A stretch of 64,000 nt of DNA from an uncultured Sediminibacterium sp. (GCF_946481145.1 NZ_CAMLMJ010000005.1:1-64000); one strand, 5' to 3'. Counted from the first letter of the stretch, positions 18,126 through 26,783 are shown. The notes: generated by a model not told the origin, from the sequence alone. Numbers and translations are program-made.

Positions 18126-18170
18126 ATTCTTTTTGCGTGAGTAATAAAATGGCTCCTGTTAAACAGGTTT

Positions 18171-18200
18171 TCGTATCGCAATGAATATTTCGTAAAGCAA
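18171..18200 (-). promoter_or_regulatory. Upstream motif shared by the two paralogues (copy 1)
   Basis: On the minus strand it reads TTTACGAAA, 6 nt, TTGC, 2 nt, TACGA, located about 46-75 bp before the ATG. The same arrangement occurs at 18757-18790. It may be an activator site or part of a promoter duplicated with the gene. Confidence 0.45.
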
Positions 18201-18241
18201 AGCGTGATAGTTCAATAAAGCGAGCGTCGTGTAGAGGTCAA

Positions 18242-18276
18242 CACTTAGCTAAAAACAAATAGTTTTTAGCTAAGTG
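18242..18276. terminator. Perfect 15 bp hairpin after paralogue 2
   Basis: CACTTAGCTAAAAAC (18242-18256), loop AAATA, GTTTTTAGCTAAGTG (18262-18276). It lies 12 bp beyond the stop codon of the gene at 18289-18699 and separates the two paralogues transcriptionally. Confidence 0.8.
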
Positions 18277-18288
18277 GGAATGAGTTAA

Positions 18289-18699
18289 TTATTGCTTTGC
18301 TGAAGCCTTTCTTGCTTCAGTTTCGCTTACAAACAGGTTGATGTTTTCATCAAAACTTTGGTTGCCGCTCTGGATACGGAAAGTTAATTTCTCAGCATCT
18401 TCTTTGGCTAACACCAGTTTTTTAGCGAAGTCTTTTTTTGAATAACTCTCTTTAAAAAACAGGTCGCCATTTGCATCCAGCACCAGCAAAGTGAATTTTT
18501 CACCTGTTGGGTTGTTGAATTTTACATTGAATGATGCCTGATCTTTAGAAGAACCAGCAAATTTAAATTCAGCAGATGCTTTTGCAGCAACGGCTTCACC
18601 GGCATTATCATTGGCTTTGGCCTGAATAAATGTACCGGCAGTTAAAATGCCACTAAGAACGATTCCTTTTACGATGGCTTGTACAGATTGCTTTTTCAT
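18289..18699 (-). CDS. Secreted protein, paralogue 2 of a tandem pair (unknown function)
   Basis: A 136-residue protein with a signal peptide of ~29 residues (MKKQSVQAIVKGIVLSGILT...IQAKA). The mature domain shows ASFNVKFNNPTGEKFTLLVLDANGDLFFKESYSKKDFAKKLVLAKEDAEKLTFRIQSG (quoted by motif: SFNVKF-NPTG, LFFKESYSKKDF, LTFRIQSG), aligning over its whole length with the neighbour at 17733. The two arose by tandem duplication, including upstream DNA. The lysine/aspartate-rich surface suggests a small soluble periplasmic or exported protein. No further function can be assigned. Confidence 0.8.
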   Translation of the reverse strand: MKKQSVQAIVKGIVLSGILTAGTFIQAKANDNAGEAVAAKASAEFKFAGSSKDQASFNVKFNNPTGEKFTLLVLDANGDLFFKESYSKKDFAKKLVLAKEDAEKLTFRIQSGNQSFDENINLFVSETEARKASAKQ

Positions 18700-18756
18700 G
18701 TTGTTTCTTTTAATGCGTAAATAATTAATGCGTATCTCCTGTGCATTCAGAAGATT

Positions 18757-18790
18757 TCTCGTAGTGCAAGTAAAAGTTTCGTAAAAGCGA
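18757..18790 (-). promoter_or_regulatory. Upstream motif shared by the two paralogues (copy 2)
   Basis: Minus-strand TTTACGAAA, 7 nt, TTGC, 2 nt, TACGA, 58-91 bp before the start codon; see the copy at 18171-18200. Confidence 0.45.
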
Positions 18791-18947
18791 GCTGGCAGAA
18801 GCGAAGAAGTTGGGATTTTTAAAAAATCCGAGATGTACGGCTAAAATTGCTGGTGTACATCCTTAATACATGCAAGATAGTAAAGGTAACCCGCCCAAAA
18901 ATAGATTTTTGGGTGAGCGGTGTTAACATATAAATAAATCGGATATC

Positions 18948-19967
18948 TTAACGACTGTTAGTTTCGTCAACAGGCTTGTTTAAAGTTTCCCATAACTTAT
19001 CCTTCAATTCAGTTAATCCTGATTGTGTTACAGAAGAAATAAATAAGTGTGGAATACCTTTTGGAAGTTCTTTACCAATGGCTTCTTTTAGCTCATCATC
19101 CAGCATATCACTTTTGCTGATGGCAATGATAAAATCTTTTTGCAGCATCTCTGGATTGTATTGTTCCAGCTCATTTCTGAGGATTTCGAACTCTTTGCGA
19201 TGATCAGCGCTATCGGCAGGTATCAGGAATAATAAAACCGCATTTCTTTCAATGTGTCGAAGGAAGCGATGACCTAATCCTTTTCCTTCCGCAGCTCCTT
19301 CAATTATACCGGGTAAATCGGCGATACAAAATGATTTTGAATCGCGGTAAGCAACCATGCCTAATTGAGGTGTTAAAGTGGTGAAGGCATAATTGGCAAT
19401 TTTGGGTTTAGCGGCAGTTATAACAGATAATAAAGTCGATTTTCCTGCATTCGGAAAGCCTACTAGTCCAACATCAGCCAATACTTTTAATTCGAGGTTT
19501 TTCCAGCCTTCTACACCCGGCTCACCCGGCTGTGCGTGCTCAGGAACCTGATTGGTAGGTGTGGCGAAATTACTGTTACCTAAGCCGCCACGGCCACCTT
19601 TCATCCAGATAATCTCCTGTCCATCTTCGAGTATCTCTGCTTCTATTTTTCCGCTTTCTTCATCACGGGCAACTGTTCCCAGCGGTACTTCAATAATAAT
19701 ATCTTGTCCGTCGCGACCCGTACAATTGTTTTTACTACCACCTTCTCCGTGTTCAGCCAGTACATTTTTAAAATAACGCAAGTGAAGTAGTGTCCACATC
19801 TGCGAATTACCGCGTAAGATGATATGTCCACCTCTACCACCATCGCCTCCATCAGGGCCTCCCTTAGCGGTTAATTTATTACGCATGAAATGTTTGGCGC
19901 CGGCACCACCATGTCCACTGCGGCAGAAGATGCGGATATAATCGATGAAGTTATTTTTCTCAGACAC
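18948..19967 (-). CDS. obg: GTPase Obg/CgtA
   Basis: A 339-residue essential GTPase of 50S ribosome maturation and stringent-response signalling. The N-terminal Obg domain is glycine-rich ([16 protein letters not shown], ~36-51). The G domain from ~residue 160 has G1 [11 protein letters not shown], switch [13 protein letters not shown]3 [20 protein letters not shown] and G4 SKSD. The variable C-terminal domain is short. The start codon is GTG (GTG-TCT-GAG). A -7 promoter box lies 28 bp upstream, and a MITE-like element begins only 10 bp beyond that box. Confidence 0.96.
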   Translation of the reverse strand: MSEKNNFIDYIRIFCRSGHGGAGAKHFMRNKLTAKGGPDGGDGGRGGHIILRGNSQMWTLLHLRYFKNVLAEHGEGGSKNNCTGRDGQDIIIEVPLGTVARDEESGKIEAEILEDGQEIIWMKGGRGGLGNSNFATPTNQVPEHAQPGEPGVEGWKNLELKVLADVGLVGFPNAGKSTLLSVITAAKPKIANYAFTTLTPQLGMVAYRDSKSFCIADLPGIIEGAAEGKGLGHRFLRHIERNAVLLFLIPADSADHRKEFEILRNELEQYNPEMLQKDFIIAISKSDMLDDELKEAIGKELPKGIPHLFISSVTQSGLTELKDKLWETLNKPVDETNSR

Positions 19968-19994
19968 TTTTCAATCAAGACTTTGGTGGAAATA

Positions 19995-20002
19995 CAAAGG
20001 TA
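19995..20002 (-). promoter_or_regulatory. -7 promoter box of obg
   Basis: Minus-strand TACCTTTG, an exact TAnnTTTG match. The -33 position (20022-20025) falls inside the inserted repeat element and reads TTCC instead of TTTG. Confidence 0.55.
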
Positions 20003-20012
20003 CGAAAACAAA

Positions 20013-20297
20013 GCTGTCGGGGGAAATTGGCTACAAGCCGCAAGCTACAAGCTACAAGCCTTGATGGGTGCTTATTATAGACTTTCTGCTTTTATTGGAA
20101 TTAAAGAGGGGAGAAAATGTAAAGTCAGTTGCTTAAAGAAATATTTGGTTGCCGTAAATGCACTATCTGCTATTAATAAAACACAGATCTTCATGATTTT
20201 CAGGATTTATCATGATAGATCTTGAAAATCATGAATATCCGTGTTCCATCATATGCGACACCTACAGCCCACGGTTAAATTTACCGGACAACAATGG
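20013..20297 (-). mobile_element. MITE-like element, ~285 bp form
   Basis: The right end CCGGACAACAATGG (20284-20297) matches the family terminal repeat with one change. The left end GCTGTCGGGGGAAATTGG (20013-20030) is a decayed version. The whole unit is a reverse-complement copy of 33685-33970. A palindrome (20176-20245: AACACAGATCTTCATGA ... TCATGAATATCCGTGTT) occupies its centre but has a few mismatched pairs here. A reading frame stays open across the unit, but it is not considered a gene. Confidence 0.75.
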
Positions 20298-20374
20298 GTA
20301 GGGCCCACAAGCTTCAAGCGCTATTAGATGGGGATGTTTTTAGTTGAAAAGAAAAGCATATTATGCCTAAGCTG

Positions 20375-20983
20375 TCAGGTATTGCGTTCTTCGTTCCAGG
20401 TTTTGTAGTTTGTAGGGTTGCTTTCACTGTTTTGGAGATAATGATCGGGAATTGTTCTTAATGGCTCACAAATTTTCCAGTGTGCACGCATATCATCGGG
20501 TAACTGTTGATATAAGGCAGTGCCTTTAGTTTTCCAGGCAATCATTTCATCTGTTACTTCTTTTATTTTTTTGGCCGGGTTGCCAACGATCAGGCTTCTT
20601 GATTCAAATTGTTCATCTGCTTTTAGCATGCTTAATGCACCAACAATGCATTCATCACCTAGCACCACATTATCCATGATAACGCTGTTCATGCCAATTA
20701 AACAATTCTTGCCAATGGTTGCACCATGAATAATGGCGCCATGACCAATATGCGCCGCTTCTTTCAACAATACAGTAACCCCGGGAAACATGTGTATGGT
20801 ACAGTTTTCCTGCACATTGCATCCATCTTCAATGATGATTTGTCCCCAGTCGCCACGAATAGCTGCGCCGGGTCCTACATAAACATTTTTTCCAATGATT
20901 ACATTACCGGTAACTACGGCATTAGGATGAATGAAAGCGGTTTCATCCACAACAGGAATAAATTCTTTGAATTGACAGATCAT
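20375..20983 (-). CDS. paaY: Gamma-carbonic anhydrase-like hexapeptide protein PaaY
   Basis: A 202-residue left-handed beta-helix protein with hexapeptide repeats (GNVIIGKNVYVGPGAAIRGD, then IHMFPGVTV, AAHIGHGAIIHGATIGKNCLIGMNSVI, cited as motif landmarks). Metal-ligand histidines of the gamma-class are present in TIHMFPG and AHIGHGAIIHG. In Paa clusters PaaY acts as a thioesterase-like housekeeping enzyme for dead-end CoA thioesters. It is the last gene of paaG-paaI-paaY; its ATG overlaps the paaI stop by 4 bp, indicating translational coupling. Confidence 0.88.
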   Translation of the reverse strand: MICQFKEFIPVVDETAFIHPNAVVTGNVIIGKNVYVGPGAAIRGDWGQIIIEDGCNVQENCTIHMFPGVTVLLKEAAHIGHGAIIHGATIGKNCLIGMNSVIMDNVVLGDECIVGALSMLKADEQFESRSLIVGNPAKKIKEVTDEMIAWKTKGTALYQQLPDDMRAHWKICEPLRTIPDHYLQNSESNPTNYKTWNEERNT

Positions 20984-21402
20984 ATCAGTGTTTTGCCGGT
21001 TCTAAAGCAAGTGCCTTTAAAATGTGCCACCTGTTCATTTTTTTGGTTAGTGATGGTGATATGGTATAAGCCTGTACTTCTGCCATTATGAATTTCTTTT
21101 GCCTCTGCGGTTAACTGATCGCCCACCTGAACGGCTTTGGTAAAATTGATGGAAGTATCTAAAGCAACAGAAAGGTTGTTACGGTTATTACAGGCAAAGG
21201 CAAATGCGCTATCTGCTAATGAAAAAGCGATGCCGCCATGTACAATACCAAATCCATTGATCATTTCTTCACGAACTGTCATATTAATCTTACTATATCC
21301 TTCCTGAATATCAATTACAGTTATGCCCAGCCATTGTGAGAACTGGTCGTGCTTCATCATGTGATCTACTACCTGTTTAAAAGGATTATTCATTGTACTC
21401 AT
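20980..21402 (-). CDS. paaI: Hydroxyphenylacetyl-CoA thioesterase PaaI
   Basis: A 140-residue hot-dog-fold thioesterase. The motif GFGIVHGGIAFSLADSAFAFACN (~residues 48-70; landmarks HGG and the catalytic Asp in LADS) is characteristic of PaaI. It hydrolyses ring-hydroxylated phenylacetyl-CoA that would otherwise trap CoA when ring opening fails. The start codon directly abuts the paaG stop and the stop overlaps paaY by 4 bp. Confidence 0.92.
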   Translation of the reverse strand: MSTMNNPFKQVVDHMMKHDQFSQWLGITVIDIQEGYSKINMTVREEMINGFGIVHGGIAFSLADSAFAFACNNRNNLSVALDTSINFTKAVQVGDQLTAEAKEIHNGRSTGLYHITITNQKNEQVAHFKGTCFRTGKTLI

Positions 21403-22179
21403 TTATTGTCCTTTGAATTTTGGTGCTCTTTTCTCGAGGAATGCAGCAACTCCTTCTCTAAAATCAGCGGTAGCCGCTGCTTTCTGTTGATAGTCGTCTT
21501 CCAGTGATAATTGTTCTTCCAGTGAATTGCTGGCAGAGTGGTTTAAGGCATGTTTGATATATCCCAATGCTTTGGTAGGCATTTGTGCAAGATTCGTGAC
21601 AATTTGTTTGGATGATTCAATAAATAATTCATCTTCAAAAACCTGATAGATCATGCCCATTTTTTCAGCAGTATTTGCATTAATCTTATCGCCCAGCATC
21701 ATTATGGCACTGGCTTTGTGCCATCCGATTAATCTTGGTAAAGTATACGTACCCCCACTATCTGGTATTAACCCAATTTTTGAAAATGCCTGAATAAATG
21801 ATGCAGATTGTGCAGCTACCACAATATCGCAGGCAAGTGCAATATTAGCACCGGCTCCAGCAGCTACACCATTTACGGCAGCAACCACAGGCTTGGGCAT
21901 ATTTCGTAATCGTGTGATAATAGGATTATAATGTTCGCTCAAAATGCGTTGCATGCCCGGTCCATTAGGATCAACTACTTCTGCGAGATCCTGACCGGCA
22001 CAAAATCCTTTGCCTGCTCCTGTCAGATAAACTGCTCTTATTTCATGGAGTGATGCACATTCATCTAGTTTTGATTGTAACAGTAAAGCCATTTCCCGAT
22101 TGAAAGAATTGAGTTTGTCTGGCCTGTTAAGTGTTAGATAGGCAACACCTGCTTCGATATGAAATTCAATAGGAGCCAT
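21403..22179 (-). CDS. paaG: 1,2-epoxyphenylacetyl-CoA isomerase PaaG
   Basis: A 258-residue crotonase-family enzyme that converts ring-1,2-epoxyphenylacetyl-CoA into oxepin-CoA. Crotonase landmarks are LNRPDKLNSF, the oxyanion-hole loop GKGFCAGQDLAEV (~63-75), and GAGANIALACD; the catalytic acidic residue is Asp in KIGLIPDSGGTYTLPRLIG. The presence of Asp in LIPDSGG favours PaaG over the hydratase PaaF. It opens the paaG-paaI-paaY run, separated from paaABCD by a gene on the opposite strand. Confidence 0.88.
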   Translation of the reverse strand: MAPIEFHIEAGVAYLTLNRPDKLNSFNREMALLLQSKLDECASLHEIRAVYLTGAGKGFCAGQDLAEVVDPNGPGMQRILSEHYNPIITRLRNMPKPVVAAVNGVAAGAGANIALACDIVVAAQSASFIQAFSKIGLIPDSGGTYTLPRLIGWHKASAIMMLGDKINANTAEKMGMIYQVFEDELFIESSKQIVTNLAQMPTKALGYIKHALNHSASNSLEEQLSLEDDYQQKAAATADFREGVAAFLEKRAPKFKGQ

Positions 22180-22234
22180 CGTTTTATTTTAAAGCTAAGC
22201 TACACCTATTTCATCTTTTTTCTTAATTTAAAGC

Positions 22235-23242
22235 ATGCAACGACTATTTTTTCTGTTGGTGTTTTTGTGTTTCCAAATACTTAGGTTAGCTGCACAGGAG
22301 CATCGGCTAAAAAATAATTCCGATACTATTGATGTGATCAGTTATCGTGAGAAACTGAATATTTCTACTGGGTTACAAACCAATAATCTGGAGTTTGTTG
22401 TTGCTTATCCTCAATCGAAACTAAGGTTTGAGATTACGCCCAGAAGAACCCTGCAACAATTTTTATTGTTTCAGTACAGATGGGTCAACTTTAGGTATTC
22501 TTTTACACCCGCTTACTTAAATCAGGAGAAATCTCAGATAAAAGGTGATAACAAGCGTAGTACATTCGATATGGAAATGGTATTGGGCGATTTGGATATT
22601 ACCCTAACTTATCAAAAAGCAAAAGGCTATTATATTCAAAATACCAGTGAATTGATAAGTGGCTGGCGACCGGGTGATCCATATCTTCAACTTAATAATC
22701 TTACCACAAAAATTATTGGTGGATCTGTAGTGTATAACGTAAATAAAAAATTTTCTGATGTTGCAATGGTCTCGGGCAAATCTAAACAGGTTAAAAAAGC
22801 CTTCAGCCTGATACCTGCACTATCTGTTTATCAGATGTCACTAACAGATCCTACTATAGTTCCCACAGTAGGAGCTTCCTCAGATGATAAATACCTGGAT
22901 ATTAATTTCCGTGTTCCTTTAGCATTTGCGTTTGTTATTCGGAAAGACTGGTCATTAGCAGGTGCTGCAGGTCCGGTTATGGGTGTAAATTTCATTAATA
23001 CCAATTCATACGATACCCAATTGATGAAAATCAGTAACAAAGATACCAGGGTATCAACCGGATATTTTCTTCAGGGAGGTATTTCTTATACAAGGGAAAC
23101 CTGGTATACAGGCTTTAATGGATATTTATACCAATATGGTTCAGGAGATGATGAGTCAAGAACCCGCAGACGTTTTTATGGATTGGAATTATATATCGGA
23201 AAAAGATTCTCTGCACCGGCATTACTCAGGAAAATACTTTAA
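22235..23242 (+). CDS. DUF4421-type outer-membrane-like protein
   Basis: A 335-residue protein with a signal peptide (residues 1-20, ending RLAAQ) and a beta-rich remainder with alternating aromatic residues, ending in the phrase LELYIGKRFSAP typical of a terminal beta-strand. It resembles the DUF4421 family of Bacteroidota outer-membrane proteins, function unknown. It lies on the plus strand between paaG and paaD and its stop overlaps paaD's stop by 4 bp, so it splits the paa genes into two transcripts. A role in aromatic uptake is conceivable but unsupported. Confidence 0.78.
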   Translation: MQRLFFLLVFLCFQILRLAAQEHRLKNNSDTIDVISYREKLNISTGLQTNNLEFVVAYPQSKLRFEITPRRTLQQFLLFQYRWVNFRYSFTPAYLNQEKSQIKGDNKRSTFDMEMVLGDLDITLTYQKAKGYYIQNTSELISGWRPGDPYLQLNNLTTKIIGGSVVYNVNKKFSDVAMVSGKSKQVKKAFSLIPALSVYQMSLTDPTIVPTVGASSDDKYLDINFRVPLAFAFVIRKDWSLAGAAGPVMGVNFINTNSYDTQLMKISNKDTRVSTGYFLQGGISYTRETWYTGFNGYLYQYGSGDDESRTRRRFYGLELYIGKRFSAPALLRKIL

Positions 23243-23766
23243 TGACATTTAAAGTAGTCAAAAGGTTCTTTGCAATCTTCACATTTATATAAAGCTTTAC
23301 ATGCAGTACTTCCGAATGGTGCTACAAGGGTAGTGTTCCAGGAATTACATTGCGGACATTGAATGGCTACTTCTTTTTGAAATGCATCTGGTGTACAAAC
23401 GGATTGATTATGATTCGGTGGTGCAATTCCATAAGCTTTAAGTTTATTCTTTCCATCTTCACTCATCCAATCTGTAGTCCATGCAGGAGATAGTTGCTGT
23501 TTTATGGTGATTTCTTTATAACCTGCCTCTAATAATACAAGTCTGATATTCATACTGATTACATCCATTGCCGGGCAACCACTATAGGTCGGGGTGATGG
23601 TAATGATGGGTTGAATAGAGCCATCTGGTAATATGGTAGATTGAACTTCCCGTATAATACCCAGGTCGATAACAGACAAGACCGGAATTTCCGGATCGCT
23701 TACTGTTTGTAACAGTTGTAGCAATTCATTTTTAATATCGCGGTTATGTTGATGAATGATCGTCAT
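23239..23766 (-). CDS. paaD: Phenylacetyl-CoA epoxidase assembly protein PaaD
   Basis: A 175-residue protein. Residues ~10-100 are a MIP18/DUF59 domain with VSDPEIPVLSVIDLGIIREV and TYSGCPAMDVI. The C-terminus is a four-cysteine zinc ribbon (CPQCNSWN ... CEDCKEPFDYFKC). PaaD is needed for maturation of the PaaABCE mono-oxygenase, probably in di-iron or Fe-S handling. It lies 6 bp after paaC. Confidence 0.93.
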   Translation of the reverse strand: MTIIHQHNRDIKNELLQLLQTVSDPEIPVLSVIDLGIIREVQSTILPDGSIQPIITITPTYSGCPAMDVISMNIRLVLLEAGYKEITIKQQLSPAWTTDWMSEDGKNKLKAYGIAPPNHNQSVCTPDAFQKEVAIQCPQCNSWNTTLVAPFGSTACKALYKCEDCKEPFDYFKCH

Positions 23767-23772
23767 AGTTAT

Positions 23773-24525
23773 TTACCAGGTTGCTCCGGGATAAGCTCTT
23801 TGAAGAAACTGCATTTCAGCAAGTATATAGCCCAGGTATTCCGTATGAATACCTGTTTTTCCACCTTGTTGTGCCCATGATTTCTCCGGAGCTTCAATGG
23901 TAGCTTCTGCAAAAATCTCGGCTACTTTTTTCTCCCAGTTTTCTTTTACCAAGACAAGATCAACACCGATGTTTTGTTGAAGCATGTCTGTTTCAAAAGA
24001 AGCAGGTAGAAATAGTTCTCCTGTATAAGGCCATAATTCTTGCAGGGCATTAAGTAATCTCTCTTTGCTTTCTGCTGTACCATCTCCTAAACGAATAACC
24101 CATTCACTGCTCCATCGTAAATGATAGGTTACTTCTTTAAGCGATTTCTCCGCAATAGCAGCTAATGTTGTATCGCTGGATTTTTGCAGTTGTTGGTAAT
24201 AATAATATTGGTACGCACTGAAAAAAAACTGTCTCAATGTTGTTTGTGCCCAGTCTCCATTCGGTAATTCTGCAATCAATACATTCTTAAATTCAGGAAC
24301 ATCACGCAGGTAGGCAAGACTATCTTCTGTAGCATCATTGCCAGTAAGTGATGCAGCGTATTGATAAAAATTTCTTGCCTGTCCAATAAAATCAAGGGCA
24401 ATATTGGTAACGGCGATGTCCTGTTCAAGCACTGGTCCATGACCACACCATTCGCTGTTACGGTGACCAATGATTAATGCATTATCTGCAAGGTGAAGTG
24501 TAAAGTTGATCAGAGAATTGTTCAT
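23773..24525 (-). CDS. paaC: Phenylacetyl-CoA epoxidase subunit PaaC
   Basis: A 250-residue helical ferritin-like subunit that forms the structural partner of PaaA in the epoxidase core. IGHRNSEWCGHGPVLEQDIAVTNIALDFIGQAR near the N-terminus and LGDGTAESKERL are typical landmarks. Like other PaaC proteins it lacks a complete di-iron ligand set. It lies 17 bp after paaB. Confidence 0.94.
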   Translation of the reverse strand: MNNSLINFTLHLADNALIIGHRNSEWCGHGPVLEQDIAVTNIALDFIGQARNFYQYAASLTGNDATEDSLAYLRDVPEFKNVLIAELPNGDWAQTTLRQFFFSAYQYYYYQQLQKSSDTTLAAIAEKSLKEVTYHLRWSSEWVIRLGDGTAESKERLLNALQELWPYTGELFLPASFETDMLQQNIGVDLVLVKENWEKKVAEIFAEATIEAPEKSWAQQGGKTGIHTEYLGYILAEMQFLQRAYPGATW

Positions 24526-24542
24526 GATAATATTTCCTGCCT

Positions 24543-24911
24543 TTAGATATGTGTAAGCTCGTCTGGTAAATCGTAAAAAGTTGGGTGACGATAAGCTTTA
24601 TCATTTGCCGGATCGTATAATGCTTCCGCATCATCCGGATTGCTGGCATGAATGTATTTGCTTTCAACCACCCAGATACTGATACCTTCCATTCTACGAG
24701 TATACACATCGCGGGCATTTTCAATGGCCATTTGAGCATCAACGGCATGTAAACTGCCTACATGTTTATGATCAAGTCCTTGCTTACTACGAATAAAAAC
24801 TTCCCACAAAGGCCATTCATGTTGGTTTTTTCCAGAGGTAGAAATATCCGCTGCCCCATTTTTACCTTCACCGTAATCGCCGTAGTAATATTTATGGATG
24901 TATTGTTTCAT
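24543..24911 (-). CDS. paaB: Phenylacetyl-CoA epoxidase subunit PaaB
   Basis: A 122-residue small subunit of the multicomponent epoxidase. The conserved block WPLWEVFIRSKQGLDHKHVGSLHA, then ARDVYTRRMEGISIWVV, identifies it. PaaB bridges the PaaAC heterodimers. Slightly longer than the ~95-residue E. coli form owing to an N-terminal extension (MKQYIHKYYYGDYGEGK). It lies 60 bp after paaA, the largest gap in this operon. Confidence 0.94.
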   Translation of the reverse strand: MKQYIHKYYYGDYGEGKNGAADISTSGKNQHEWPLWEVFIRSKQGLDHKHVGSLHAVDAQMAIENARDVYTRRMEGISIWVVESKYIHASNPDDAEALYDPANDKAYRHPTFYDLPDELTHI

Positions 24912-24971
24912 TTTAGTTAGATAGTGTTTCTTAAATCAAAATTCAAAAATCAAAATTCAAAAATTAAACGC

Positions 24972-25916
24972 TCACGCCCTTTTCTCTGCCAAACGTTGTT
25001 CCCTCTTTTCTGCATGTGCTGATGCTGCTTCTCTTACCCATGCGCCTTCTTCCCAGGCTTTTTTTCTGGCGTCGAGTCTTTGTTTGTTGCAGGGTCCATT
25101 GCCTGCAATTACCTGCCAGAATTCATCCCAGTTAATAGCACCAAAATCATAATGGCCCCTTTCTTCATTCCATTTTAAATCAGGGTCAGGAATGGTTAGG
25201 TTGAGTATTTTAATTTGTTCGGCACAGATGTCTACAAACTTTTGACGTAATTCGTCGTTTGTAAATCTTTTGATTTTCCATTTCATGCTTTGAATGGTAT
25301 TTGGACTCTCATCATCTTTTGGTCCAAACATCATAATGCTCGGCCACCACCAGCGGTTAATTGAATCCTGGGCCATTTTGCGTTGAGCTTCGTTACCTCT
25401 GCTCAGGGTTAGTAATATTTCAAAGCCCTGACGCTGGTGAAAACTTTCTTCTTTACAAACACGCACCATTGCACGTGCATAAGGTCCATAACTGGTTCTG
25501 CAAAGAGGAACCTGGTTCATAATAGCAGCGCCGTCTACCAGCCACCCAATAGCACCCATATCTGCCCAACTTAATGTAGGATAGTTAAAGATGGAAGAAT
25601 ATTTTGCCTTACCAGTATGTAGCTGGTCATACATTTCATCACGACTAATACCAAGGGTTTCTGCAGCGGAGTATAAATACAAACCATGACCTGCTTCATC
25701 CTGAACCTTCGCCAATAAGATGGCTTTTCTTCTAAGGTTTGGTGCACGGGTAATCCAGTTACCTTCTGGTAACATACCAATGATTTCACTGTGTGCATGT
25801 TGACTGATCTGCCTGATCAATGTTTGACGGTATTTTTCCGGCATCCAGTCTTTCGGCTCAATTCGGATCTCTTTATCGATCTTCTCCTGAAACATTTGCA
25901 ACATGTCTTTTTCCAT
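24972..25916 (-). CDS. paaA: Phenylacetyl-CoA epoxidase catalytic subunit PaaA
   Basis: A 314-residue di-iron oxygenase subunit that, with PaaB, PaaC and the reductase PaaE, epoxidises the ring of phenylacetyl-CoA using O2 and NADPH. Metal-binding ExxH motifs are visible in [11 protein letters not shown] and [13 protein letters not shown]. Start at the ATG at 25916 (MEKDMLQMF) or 25922 (MGMEKD); a longer frame to 25967 would run through the operator palindrome and is rejected. First gene of paaABCD; a CTAAC-N4-GTTAG palindrome lies 45 bp upstream. Confidence 0.95.
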   Translation of the reverse strand: MEKDMLQMFQEKIDKEIRIEPKDWMPEKYRQTLIRQISQHAHSEIIGMLPEGNWITRAPNLRRKAILLAKVQDEAGHGLYLYSAAETLGISRDEMYDQLHTGKAKYSSIFNYPTLSWADMGAIGWLVDGAAIMNQVPLCRTSYGPYARAMVRVCKEESFHQRQGFEILLTLSRGNEAQRKMAQDSINRWWWPSIMMFGPKDDESPNTIQSMKWKIKRFTNDELRQKFVDICAEQIKILNLTIPDPDLKWNEERGHYDFGAINWDEFWQVIAGNGPCNKQRLDARKKAWEEGAWVREAASAHAEKREQRLAEKRA

Positions 25917-25960
25917 ACCCATTATTTGAATCGTAAAAATACGAAAAGAATAGACTCCTG

Positions 25961-25974
25961 CTAACAAATGTTAG
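25961..25974. promoter_or_regulatory. Putative PaaR-type operator before paaA
   Basis: CTAACAAATGTTAG: arms CTAAC/GTTAG around 4 nt, matching the palindrome before the TetR gene. As I recall, the operator reported for Thermus PaaR is CNAACGNNCGTTNG; this site differs only by the G-to-A and C-to-T transitions. Extra half-sites GTTAG (26004-26008) and CTAAC (26029-26033) follow in the same divergent gap. Confidence 0.65.
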
Positions 25975-26070
25975 TATTCAAATTAATATTTTTTTGATCT
26001 TTTGTTAGTTTTCTGGCAGATTTTGTCGCTAACTGATTGATCCTGACCCTTGCTTGCTTACCTTTCCTGT

Positions 26071-26736
26071 ATGAAAAAATTGGTTTTTTTAGTTGGAATT
26101 TTATTTCTGGCAATAGGAGTATTTGCACAAACTACAACTCCTTTTAGAAAGGAAATTGATGCTTTTTTAAAGGCGGACAGCACAGCTATGCCTGCAAAAA
26201 AGCAAATTCTGTTTGTCGGTAGCTCTTCATTTACTTTTTGGAAAGATGTAAAAGATTATTTTCCTACATACTCGATTCTTAACCGTGGATTTGGCGGGTC
26301 TTCACTTAAAGACCTTATTCGTTACGCTAACGATATCATCATACCTTATTCACCTAAGCAAGTGGTCATCTATTGTGGTGAAAATGATATTGCAGATGCC
26401 TGGGGAAAAGTTACAGCAGATACTGTTCTTGCTCGTTTTAAAATATTGATGTCGATCATACGCAAACAACTTGGAAAGAAAATTCCCGTGGTATTTGTTT
26501 CAATAAAACCTAGTCCAAGCAGGTGGAAAATGGAAACTGAATTTGTAAGGGCTAACCAGTTAATTAAAGCTTATTTACGTCGCGATAGAAAAGCGACATT
26601 CCTCGATGTGCATAGTGCCATGTTATTGACAGATGGTTCGGTAAATCCGGAACTGTTCATCAAAGACAACCTGCATATGAATGCAAAGGGTTATGCTATC
26701 TGGCAAAAGATTATTGAACCTACTTTAATAAAATAA
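26071..26736 (+). CDS. SGNH/GDSL-family hydrolase, secreted
   Basis: A 221-residue protein with a signal peptide (MKKLVFLVGILFLAIGVFAQ; ATG at 26071, not the upstream TTG-type extension). SGNH blocks: nucleophile Ser in FVGSSSFTFW (block I), NRGFGGSSL (block II), YCGENDIA (block III, catalytic Asn) and DNLHMNAKGY (block V Asp/His). It likely removes acyl or acetyl groups from a glycan or lipid outside the cytoplasm. It is divergent from paaA and convergent with paaE, so it sits inside the paa locus and may share its operator region. Confidence 0.85.
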   Translation: MKKLVFLVGILFLAIGVFAQTTTPFRKEIDAFLKADSTAMPAKKQILFVGSSSFTFWKDVKDYFPTYSILNRGFGGSSLKDLIRYANDIIIPYSPKQVVIYCGENDIADAWGKVTADTVLARFKILMSIIRKQLGKKIPVVFVSIKPSPSRWKMETEFVRANQLIKAYLRRDRKATFLDVHSAMLLTDGSVNPELFIKDNLHMNAKGYAIWQKIIEPTLIK

Positions 26737-26739
26737 TTT

Positions 26740-26783
26740 TTATTCATCCTGCTCCGGAATTAAATCCCGAGCAGGATGAATAA
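26740..26783. terminator. Bidirectional hairpin between the SGNH gene and paaE
   Basis: TTATTCATCCTGCTC (26740-26754) pairs perfectly with GAGCAGGATGAATAA (26769-26783). It lies between two convergent stop codons. Confidence 0.8.

Noticed and set aside
19890..20225. Open frame of 111 codons upstream of obg, with similar frames at 33861-34067 and 13318-13500
   Set aside because: All three arise because the same repeat element is open in one frame; the shared residues (LQALMGAYYRLSA) track the DNA repeat, and the frames continue into unrelated flanks.
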